A stretch of 26,126 nucleotides of DNA, taken from a virus. How positions within the stretch are numbered: the stretch's first letter is position 1; every line of letters starts with the position of its first letter. The position numbers and the translations under genes were made by a program. The notes under the pieces were generated by a model that saw only the letters and a program-made list of their open reading frames with translations, was not told where the DNA came from and searched no databases. Below are positions 20,490-26,126 of this stretch, piece after piece. The stretch covers positions 1 to 26,126 of the IMG/VR virus record IMGVR_UViG_3300028589_000042; one strand, 5' to 3'.

Positions 20490-20792
20490 ATGATCAGTCC
20501 ATGGGGAGTGGACCACGGAGCCGACGTGGTCTCCAAGCGTCTTTCTCACTACGTCGCTGGCGGGGCGTTGGGTGCCGGTGCAGGCGTGGCGGGCGACCAG
20601 ATCATGCGTCGCACCGACAAGGAGTACAAGGCCAAGGCGCGCAAGGACCCTGTGGGTCTCGCCGCCGTCGGAGGTCTTGGTGGTGTCGCTGGTGGCACCG
20701 CCCTGGCCGGTCCCCGGGTCGGTCTCGGGCTGGGAGCCGGTGTTGCTGGTTCGCTGTACGCGCTTAACCGGAAGAAGAAGAAGGAACGATGA
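20490..20792 (+). CDS. Small glycine-zipper protein, 100 aa
   Basis: AAAGGAG (20477-20483) precedes ATG 20490. The protein has Gly/Ala hydrophobic stretches at about 21-35 (YVAGGALGAGAGVAG) and about 55-92 (LAAVGGLGGVAGGTALAG and VGLGLGAGVAGSLYAL), ending in a basic NRKKKKER tail. VVSKRL at 13-18 resembles the motif of the scaffold. It is the smallest of the set of glycine-zipper head-region proteins and nearly consists of that module alone, so it may be a membrane or self-assembly element. The next gene overlaps its stop by four bases. Confidence 0.65.
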   Translation: MISPWGVDHGADVVSKRLSHYVAGGALGAGAGVAGDQIMRRTDKEYKAKARKDPVGLAAVGGLGGVAGGTALAGPRVGLGLGAGVAGSLYALNRKKKKER

Positions 20793-21304
20793 GCTCTTAC
20801 CTCGGCGTCCAGGACGCCACCTACATCGTCGGTCGTCCCTTCACTGATGAGGACGGCGAGCACCAGCCTGGCGAGGAGTACTCCGCCGAGCAGGCCGCCA
20901 AGCTGCACTACCTGGAGTCCTTCGTGTCCTCCGGGTACCTCTTCCGGGTCTGGGACAAGAACTCCTACGACCTCCTGCCCCCGCACGTGTTCAACGCGGT
21001 GCGGACCGTGCAGGAGGCCAAGGACGCCATCGCGGGCGACCAGAGCGACGTCGGGCTTGGCTGGGAGAAGCCCGCTCCGCTCAAGCAGTCCGAGAAGGAG
21101 GCGGAGGTCCAGGCGAAGATCCACGAGAACGTCCTGGAGCACGCCCGCCAGGCCCACCAGCAGCGTGGCCTGACCGACTCCGAGAAGGTCGTCCAGGCCG
21201 AGCTGGAGCAGAAGTCCGAGGTGGAGACCCAGGACACCGACGGCACCACCGACGGCCGGATCCGCAAGGCCACCGCGAAGAAGACGGCTGCCAAGAAGGC
21301 CTGA
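20789..21304 (+). CDS. Hypothetical head-tail region protein, 171 aa
   Basis: ATG 20789 overlaps the previous stop (ATGA). The N-terminal 75 residues form a folded-looking domain (YIVGRPFTDEDGEHQPGEEY, then YLFRVWDKNSYDLLPPHVF); the rest is a charged helix ending in ATAKKTAAKKA, a basic tail like that of some DNA-binding proteins. Position directly behind the capsid gene is where head-completion or accessory connector proteins lie. No definite family. Confidence 0.65.
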   Translation: MSSYLGVQDATYIVGRPFTDEDGEHQPGEEYSAEQAAKLHYLESFVSSGYLFRVWDKNSYDLLPPHVFNAVRTVQEAKDAIAGDQSDVGLGWEKPAPLKQSEKEAEVQAKIHENVLEHARQAHQQRGLTDSEKVVQAELEQKSEVETQDTDGTTDGRIRKATAKKTAAKKA

Positions 21305-21305
21305 C

Positions 21306-21779
21306 GTGAGCTTCACCTACACCAGTGACCCGCTGAACACGCCCCTGGACGCCGTGCGCTTCCTGATCGGGGACGTGGACTCCAGCGAGCCGCAGCTCCA
21401 GGACGCCGAGATCGAGTGGCTCATCGAGCTCTGGTCCGCCAAGGGGAGCCTGTACTACCCGGCCAGCATGGCCGCGGAGGCCATTGCCGCCAAGTACAGC
21501 CGCGAGGTCACGGTCTCTGCTGACAGCCAGTCCGTGGGGATGGGCGAGCTTCAGCAGAAGTACCTGAGTCTGGCGGATCGCCTCATGACTCAGCACCAGC
21601 AGCTGCTCGCCGGTGGACTGGTTGATGCGGGCGGCGTCACCACCGGCGAGCAGCCTGATCAGACCGTCCGTCCGCTCTCCTTCGGTCGTGCCATGCACGA
21701 CAACATCGAGGCGGGCCGTCAGGACTACGGCGGGGTCGGGCCGCACATCTGGCTCCCGGAGATCAACGGGGGCTACTGA
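21306..21779 (+). CDS. Head-tail adaptor protein, 157 aa
   Basis: GTG 21306 follows the previous stop by one base. The start, SDPLNTPLDAVRFLIGDVDS, then QLQDAEIEWLIE and the helix MAAEAIAAKYSREV, is typical of phage head-tail adaptors (gp6/gp15-like) that bind under the portal. The C-terminus is Gly-rich with PHIWLPEINGGY. Gene order (adaptor, stopper, tail completion, terminator) supports this, and the next gene overlaps its stop. Confidence 0.72.
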   Translation: MSFTYTSDPLNTPLDAVRFLIGDVDSSEPQLQDAEIEWLIELWSAKGSLYYPASMAAEAIAAKYSREVTVSADSQSVGMGELQQKYLSLADRLMTQHQQLLAGGLVDAGGVTTGEQPDQTVRPLSFGRAMHDNIEAGRQDYGGVGPHIWLPEINGGY

Positions 21780-22192
21780 TGCGCGTCTCCCCCACCGCGC
21801 AGGCCTACATCCGCAGACGGGCCTCCGAGCTGATGGCGGACGAGTGCCGCATCTTCAAGCCGCAGAAGCCCGTCCTGGACCGCAACACCGGCAAGACGGT
21901 CACCCCGTCCCCGGTGACGAAGTACGAGGGCCCCTGCCGGTACTGGGAGGTTCAGTCGGGTCAGCAGATCAGCGTCGGCGACGAGCAGCTCACGTTGACC
22001 CAGTCCTACCTCTCGTTGCCCTACGACGCCCCAGTCCCTGAGAGCGACGACATCGTCGAGATCACCAAGTCCGTCGACTCGACGCTACAGGGCACCACCG
22101 TGGCGGTCATCTCCATCACCCGAGGCGGTGGCCTGCGGGGCTCCCGCAAGCTCCTGGTCCGGGTCGTGGAGTCGAAGAAGGACAGCTGGTAA
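21779..22192 (+). CDS. Head-tail stopper-like protein, 137 aa
   Basis: ATG 21779 overlaps the adaptor stop. The beta-rich protein with ADECRIFKP, LDRNTGKTV, YEGPCRYWE and a later AVISITRGGGLRGSRKLLVRV resembles the DUF6093-type stoppers of actinophages, which close the channel after packaging. Assignment relies on this pattern and on its place between the adaptor and the HK97 gp10-like gene. Confidence 0.65.
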   Translation: MRVSPTAQAYIRRRASELMADECRIFKPQKPVLDRNTGKTVTPSPVTKYEGPCRYWEVQSGQQISVGDEQLTLTQSYLSLPYDAPVPESDDIVEITKSVDSTLQGTTVAVISITRGGGLRGSRKLLVRVVESKKDSW

Positions 22193-22671
22193 TGGCCGAC
22201 CGGGCAGCCGCATGGGTGCAGTTCGACGACGTCGAGACGCTGCACGAGACCCTCAAGACCGCAGGAAAGCGGGCCGAGGGGTCGCTGCTGGACATGCTCC
22301 AGGAGGTCGGCGAGATGATGGCCACCCGGATGCGCGAGCTGGTGCCGGTGCGGACCGGGCGACTGCGCTCCGACATCCGGGTGATCCGGCTCGGGGCGCA
22401 GGTGATCGTCGGCCCCACCATCGTGCCGTACGCCGCCCACGTCGAGTTCGGCACCGGAGGCCGGGGCGAGCTGACCGGTGGGGCGTTCATCATCTCCAGC
22501 CGCCGCGGCATCATCGCGCTGGAGCCGAAGAAGACCGCACCCATCAAGGGCCAGCGGGCCCAGCCGTACGTGCGTCCTGCGGCAGCGGAGTTCGTCAAGC
22601 AGCTCGGTCCGCGGGCCGCCACCGTCGGCCTGGAGATGGTCGTGGGGAGGTCCACCAGTGTCCCCGTCTGA
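22192..22671 (+). CDS. HK97 gp10-like tail completion protein, 159 aa
   Basis: ATG 22192 overlaps the preceding TAA. The signature PVRTGRLRSDI (52-62), VGPTIVPYAAHVEFGTGG and AQPYVRPAAAEFVKQL is that of the HK97_gp10/tail-component family, which joins the tail to the head connector. The last 14 bases overlap the next gene. Confidence 0.82.
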   Translation: MADRAAAWVQFDDVETLHETLKTAGKRAEGSLLDMLQEVGEMMATRMRELVPVRTGRLRSDIRVIRLGAQVIVGPTIVPYAAHVEFGTGGRGELTGGAFIISSRRGIIALEPKKTAPIKGQRAQPYVRPAAAEFVKQLGPRAATVGLEMVVGRSTSVPV

Positions 22672-23116
22672 CGTCTCGCGTGGAGACCTGACCGCGCACC
22701 TGCTGACCAAGATCCGGGCCGAGCTGGTCTGCGGCGATGCCGAGGCCCCCGAGGAGGGCGGCTGGGACGACAACCCCTCGCTGCCCACCAGCTCGTTCCA
22801 GGCCTACAGCGTGCTGACCCCGATGCCCAGCGGCGACGGGACCGGTCCGGTGAGCGACTCCAGCGCGGACTGGATCCTGCCGTACCGGATCGACAACTAC
22901 GGCATCAGCCGGGAGCAGTGCGAGTTCCAGGCGGACCGCACCAGAGCGCTGATCCGGCCAACGAAGCGCGAGCAGGCTGTACTCGGCGGAGAGAATTACC
23001 GCATACAGCAAGTTCGCACCACGAGCCTCGGTGGGATCGGCAAGGAGAACAACGTCGAGCCGACCGAGTACTCCCAGAGCGACACCATCGCAGTCCACAT
23101 CACAAAGGAGTTCTGA
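22658..23116 (+). CDS. Tail terminator-like protein, 152 aa
   Basis: The GTG at 22658 is chosen because GGGGAGG (22644-22650) lies seven bases upstream and a longer frame reads implausibly. DLTAHLLTKIRAELV, a central YSVLTPMPSGDG and WILPYRIDNYGISREQCEFQ, then ENYRIQQVRTTSLGG suit the tail terminator (gpU-like) fold, which stops tail-tube growth. No sharp motif exists for this family, so the call depends on gene order between the gp10-like gene and the tail tube. Confidence 0.65.
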   Translation: MSPSDVSRGDLTAHLLTKIRAELVCGDAEAPEEGGWDDNPSLPTSSFQAYSVLTPMPSGDGTGPVSDSSADWILPYRIDNYGISREQCEFQADRTRALIRPTKREQAVLGGENYRIQQVRTTSLGGIGKENNVEPTEYSQSDTIAVHITKEF

Positions 23117-23304
23117 TGACCACCAAGGACAAGCCGGAGCAGGCCACCGAGACCGTCGTGGTCGAGGACGGCAAGACCAAGGAGCTCAAGCTCAACCGCA
23201 ACGGGCTGGTAGAGCTGTCGCACAGCAAGCTCGGCGAGACCGCTGTCGTGGCCGAGTCGGTCCCCGTGTGGCTTGAGAAGGGCTTCCAGCTCAAGCAGAA
23301 GTAA
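23116..23304 (+). CDS. Small hypothetical protein, 62 aa
   Basis: ATG 23116 overlaps the previous stop (TGATG). The product is acidic and basic in patches, with VEDGKTKELKLNRNGLVELS and a final VPVWLEKGFQLKQK. It is probably a small tail-assembly or connector accessory protein, as genes of this size commonly stand before the tail tube gene. No family recognised. Confidence 0.6.
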   Translation: MTTKDKPEQATETVVVEDGKTKELKLNRNGLVELSHSKLGETAVVAESVPVWLEKGFQLKQK

Positions 23305-23310
23305 ACGGGG

Positions 23311-23328
23311 TGGCTGGAAAACCGGCCA
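23311..23328 (+). terminator. Short hairpin before the tail tube gene
   Basis: TGGCTGG (23311-23317) pairs with CCGGCCA (23322-23328) around an AAAA loop, with one wobble pair. It has no U tract and is weaker than the capsid hairpin; it may be an mRNA processing or stability element rather than a terminator. Confidence 0.35.
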
Positions 23329-23378
23329 TCTCACCCAGACGATAAGAGCGGCCACGCCATACACATCAAGGAGCACTG

Positions 23379-23867
23379 ATGGCTCGCATCATCCCCAATG
23401 AGAACACTTGGGTCGGGTTCGCGACCACGGTTGCTTCTCTGAACAGCCCCACGACCGCCGAGGTCGCTGCGGCGGTAGACCTGACCCCCTACGTGATCTC
23501 GATCAACGCGAGCTCGTCGGGCAACACGGTTCCCACCCCGTCCTTCGACTCCCTGTTCGAGACCAGCATCGCCGGTACCGTGCAGGCCTCGTTCTCGGCG
23601 GACTTCTACCGTGACGACGACCCCGGTGTGGGTGGCGACCTGGCCTGGAAGACGCTGCCGCGTCGCACCTCCGGCTTCTTCATCATCAGCCGATTCGGTG
23701 GCGCTGGCACCGGCAACCTGCCCATCGCCTCCGACAAGGTCGAGGTGTGGCCCACGCTCATCGTCTCCCGCACGATGGCGAACATGTCCAACAACACGGT
23801 GATGACCTTCACGGCGACCGCTTCGGTTCCGCGTGAGCCCGCCGAGGCCGCCACCGTCGCCGCGTAG
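23379..23867 (+). CDS. Major tail (tube) protein, 162 aa
   Basis: AAGGAG precedes ATG 23379. The product is beta-rich with few charges: VDLTPYVISINASSSGNTVP, ETSIAGTVQASFSADFYRDD, RRTSGFFIISRFGG and NTVMTFTATASVP. This is the composition and layout of the small tail tube proteins of actinobacterial siphophages, which stack as rings around the tape measure. Position just before the G/GT chaperone pair strengthens the call. Confidence 0.82.
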   Translation: MARIIPNENTWVGFATTVASLNSPTTAEVAAAVDLTPYVISINASSSGNTVPTPSFDSLFETSIAGTVQASFSADFYRDDDPGVGGDLAWKTLPRRTSGFFIISRFGGAGTGNLPIASDKVEVWPTLIVSRTMANMSNNTVMTFTATASVPREPAEAATVAA

Positions 23868-23907
23868 TACCTAGTCCCCTACTCATCCTCACCGCCCGGA
23901 GGAAAGC

Positions 23908-24330
23908 ATGACCAAGAGCATCAGTGTGAGCACCGTTGCTGCGCAGCAGGAGCAGAGCCAGGCCTCCAAGAAGGCCACCCTGGACCTGTTGCGCAGCAAG
24001 CGGCGTCGCACCAAGACGATCAGCCTGGACATCAACGGCCAGCAGGCTGACTTCGTCTTCCAGGCCCTCTCTGCCGCGGAGCTCGACAAGCTCCAGGCGA
24101 AGTTCCCTCCCACCGCCGAGCAGAAGCTCAAGGGTCTGGCGTGGAACTCCGACACCTTCCCGCCCGCTCTGGTGGCCGCCTGCCTGCAGGAGCCCGAGGT
24201 CTCCTACGAGGAGATGGTGGAGATCTTCACCTCGGGCGAGTGGAGCACGGGTGAGCTGTCCACCCTCTTCAACACGGCGACCTCGCTGTGCATGGAGGGC
24301 ATGGACATCCCTTTTTCCGTGAACGGCTGA
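23908..24330 (+). CDS. Tail assembly chaperone, short form (gpG-like)
   Basis: GGAGGAAA precedes ATG 23908. The 140-residue protein has a Lys/Arg-rich N-terminus, a small beta segment (TKTISLDINGQQADFVFQAL) and a helical C-terminal half. It lies between tail tube and tape measure and contains the -1 slippery site 15 bases before its stop, which is the defining arrangement of lambda G-type chaperones. These keep the tape measure soluble during tail building and are absent from the virion. Confidence 0.83.
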   Translation: MTKSISVSTVAAQQEQSQASKKATLDLLRSKRRRTKTISLDINGQQADFVFQALSAAELDKLQAKFPPTAEQKLKGLAWNSDTFPPALVAACLQEPEVSYEEMVEIFTSGEWSTGELSTLFNTATSLCMEGMDIPFSVNG

Positions 24331-24695
24331 GGCACGACTCCAGCTTCGCGCTGGAGATGAGCTACTGCTTCGAGAGAGGCATCAGCCACGACGAGTTCCT
24401 CGCGTGGAGCAACGAGGCGAGAGCCAAGACCCTCGCGTTCGCCTTGGAGCAGGCGTCCCGGTGCCAGTTGTGCGGAACCGCAGAATGGGAGTGGGACGAG
24501 AACAGGTTCGCCTATGAGCCCGAGGAGAAGTTCTGTCATGGCTGCCACCTCAAAGCGGTGGCCTCCGAGGGCAACAACTCTCTCCCCGGCACCACAGTCG
24601 AACTCACTCCCGTCACCGATCTGAGCAAGGCCGCCAAGAAGGTCAGGTTTCAGAGGCTGGCCCAGATGGATCTGGGTGACGACGAGGAGGACTAG
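23908..24695 (+). CDS. Tail assembly chaperone, frameshifted long form (gpGT-like) with zinc-ribbon extension
   Basis: Reading 23908-24315 and then, after a -1 shift, 24315-24695 gives a fusion of about 262 residues. The extension begins FRERLRHDSSFALEMSYC and carries two Cys pairs, CQLCG and CHGC, about 24 residues apart, which look like a zinc ribbon, with a conserved-looking EWEWDENRFAY between them. The extension has no good start of its own; an in-frame ATG at 24288 lies before the slip site without a ribosome site. The long form normally bridges the chaperone to the tape measure, whose GTG overlaps this stop. Confidence 0.8.
24309..24315 (+). promoter_or_regulatory. Programmed -1 ribosomal frameshift site CCCTTTT
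   Basis: The heptamer is split by the zero frame as C CCT TTT, the X XXY YYZ pattern. After slippage the tRNAs re-pair on CCC TTT and reading continues with TTC CGT GAA CGG in the -1 frame. The zero-frame stop follows at 24328-24330. Confidence 0.85.
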
Positions 24696-26126
24696 TGGCT
24701 GACGAGCAGAAGGCCAATGTCGTACTGACGGCCGACAACCGGCAGTACGACCGCTCGATGCAGCAGTCGGCGCAGGCCACCAACTCGCTGCTGCAGAGCG
24801 TCGTCGCCCTGTCCAACGGGATGAACAAGCTTGCCCAGAGCACGGGCAAGAAGATGCAGCTCGTCAGCGCCGGTGGTGTTGCTGGCCTGGCGGCGGCCAC
24901 CGCAGCGGCAGCCAAGTTCGACAGCCAGATGTCGACCATGCAGGCCAACGCCGTTCTCACCGGCCGCTCGGTCGACCAGATGGCCAAGAACGTCAACAGC
25001 CTGCGGGGCACGTTCGCGGTCACCACCGACCAGGCCATCGCGCTGCAGACCCAGCTGACGAAGATGGGTCAGACCCAGGGGATCGACAAGATCTCCGCCT
25101 CCATGCTCAAGCTCGGTGCGGTCACCGGGGAGTCGGTCGGGGCCCTGACCCAGTCGATGGTCTCCCTGCAGCGCCAGATGGGCGTGATGGGCCCGCAGTC
25201 CACCGAGCGGCTCTCCGCCGCCCTGGCCAACGTGAGCGCCAAGTCCGGCGTCGCGGCCACCTCGGTGCTCGACTTCTCCAACGCTATTGCGCCGATCTCC
25301 AAGGTCGCTGGCCTCTCCACCAAGGAGGTCATGGGCTTCTCCGCCGCCTTCGTCAAGGCGGGCCAGGACGGCGGCCAGGCGATGACCGCCTTCAACTCGC
25401 TGCTCACCAACATCACCCGGGCCACCCAGTACGGGTCCCCGGAGCTGAAGGCCTACTCCAACCTGCTCGGCGTCTCGGTCAAGCAATTCAAGGAGATGCC
25501 CAAGAGCGAAGCCGTCATCCGGATCTTCGAGCAGATCAACAAGCAGGGCCCGGGGGCGATCAAGACCCTGGACCGCTTCGGCCTCGACGGCATCCGGACC
25601 TTCAAGGCACTGCAGGCCATGGCCCAGCAGGGCGGCATCCGCCAGGCCATGGGGCAGGTTGCCGAGGGCTTCGACGAGAAGGGCGTCAAGAAGTTCGACG
25701 ACGCCTCCAAGGCCGCGATGGACGGCCTCAACGACCAGCTGCAGACGCTGGGCAACAACCTGGCCCGAGTGGGTGCCTCCTTCGGTGCGGCCTTCGTGCA
25801 GCCCGCTCAGGACGTGGTGTCCGGGATCAACGCCATCATGAACCCGCTGGCCGGGCTGCTGGAGTCCCTCGGCAACATCCCTGGCCTGGCCGCCGCTGCC
25901 GGTGTCGCCTTCATGGGCATGGCGGGCACCATCGTGCGCTCCCTGGGCCTGCTGACCGGTCTGTCCGCGCTGCGGATGATGACCGGCGGCACCGCTGCCG
26001 CGGGGTTCCGCTACACGCGAGCCCAGATGAACGGGACCGCCCCGCCCGCCTTCGCGGCTCGCGCCGCAGCCACCCACGCAGCAGGCGGTGGCCGGGGGCT
26101 GCAGCGCTGGTTCTTCAACGCCGGAC
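24695..26126 (+). CDS. Tape measure protein, 3' end beyond the window
   Basis: GTG 24695 overlaps the TAG of the chaperone extension and is preceded by GAGGAGG. About 477 codons are present and the frame is still open at the window end. The N-terminus (KANVVLTADNRQYDRSM) and the following Ala/Ser/Gln-rich helices match the TP901/PhageMin_Tail type: AAKFDSQMSTMQANAVLTGR, LTKMGQTQGIDKISASML and FSAAFVKAGQDGGQAM. Hydrophobic segments appear near residues 405-430 (GLAAAAGVAFMGMAGTIV). The protein sets tail length and probably enters the cell envelope during DNA ejection. Confidence 0.88.
   Translation, partial: MADEQKANVVLTADNRQYDRSMQQSAQATNSLLQSVVALSNGMNKLAQSTGKKMQLVSAGGVAGLAAATAAAAKFDSQMSTMQANAVLTGRSVDQMAKNVNSLRGTFAVTTDQAIALQTQLTKMGQTQGIDKISASMLKLGAVTGESVGALTQSMVSLQRQMGVMGPQSTERLSAALANVSAKSGVAATSVLDFSNAIAPISKVAGLSTKEVMGFSAAFVKAGQDGGQAMTAFNSLLTNITRATQYGSPELKAYSNLLGVSVKQFKEMPKSEAVIRIFEQINKQGPGAIKTLDRFGLDGIRTFKALQAMAQQGGIRQAMGQVAEGFDEKGVKKFDDASKAAMDGLNDQLQTLGNNLARVGASFGAAFVQPAQDVVSGINAIMNPLAGLLESLGNIPGLAAAAGVAFMGMAGTIVRSLGLLTGLSALRMMTGGTAAAGFRYTRAQMNGTAPPAFAARAAATHAAGGGRGLQRWFFNAG

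Noticed and set aside
22478-22657. Upstream extension of the tail terminator frame
   Set aside because: It would overlap the gp10-like gene by almost 200 bases with off-frame composition; GTG 22658 has an excellent ribosome site.
1-26126. CRISPR array, insertion sequence, integrase or attachment site
   Set aside because: No regularly spaced identical repeats, transposase or recombinase motifs, or tRNA-end duplications were seen on either strand.

Overview
This window looks like the structural (late) region of a tailed phage infecting a high-GC actinobacterium. The DNA is GC-rich throughout, GTG and TTG starts are common, genes are packed with ATGA, TGATG or GTGA overlaps, and the recognisable genes follow a siphovirus order: portal, MuF-type protein, head protease, probable scaffold, decoration protein, major capsid, head-tail connectors, tail tube, frameshifted tail chaperone, tape measure. 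No terminase, replication, integrase or tail-tip gene lies inside the window. No tail sheath gene was seen, so a long non-contractile tail is the simplest reading. All names are from motif reading by eye; no database search was possible.

Layout. (1) 1-1144: three small genes, the third preceded by a perfect 9-bp dyad. (2) 1145-1624: about 480 bases without a convincing gene, packed with hairpins; three share one architecture and lie about 112 bases apart. A DosR/DevR-like palindrome sits 63 bases before the next gene. (3) 1625-1986: three very small genes, one a 26-residue membrane peptide. (4) 2033-6825: portal, a papain-like cysteine protease, a 20-residue membrane peptide, a two-TM protein, and a 646-residue protein with two HExxH metallopeptidase-like modules. 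(5) 6822-8312: lysis cassette (amidase endolysin, two holin-like proteins) and a small conserved-looking protein. (6) 8355-13271: a 990-residue unknown protein and a MuF-domain protein. (7) 13314-14256: three coupled genes on the minus strand, inserted inside the head region. (8) 14351-20419: XkdF-like protease, two basic Gly/Ala-rich proteins, probable scaffold, decoration protein, major capsid. (9) 20432-26126: strong hairpin, connector genes, tail tube, G/GT chaperone with a -1 slippery site, and the start of the tape measure.

How the genes work together. The scaffold, protease and capsid proteins would build and mature the prohead around the portal. The connector genes close the head and join it to a tail whose length is set by the tape measure under the G/GT chaperone. 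The unusual part is what has been added. Six head-region proteins carry Gly/Ala-rich, glycine-zipper or membrane-like segments, often ending in Tyr-Tyr and basic residues. A short motif, hydrophobic-x-Lys-(Ser/Ala)-(Tyr/Phe), recurs in several of the same proteins, and three copies exactly 242 residues apart bracket the two metallopeptidase-like modules. With three candidate proteases in one late region (papain-like, HExxH-like, XkdF-like), an extended proteolytic maturation or delivered-effector system is a reasonable hypothesis, but it is inference.
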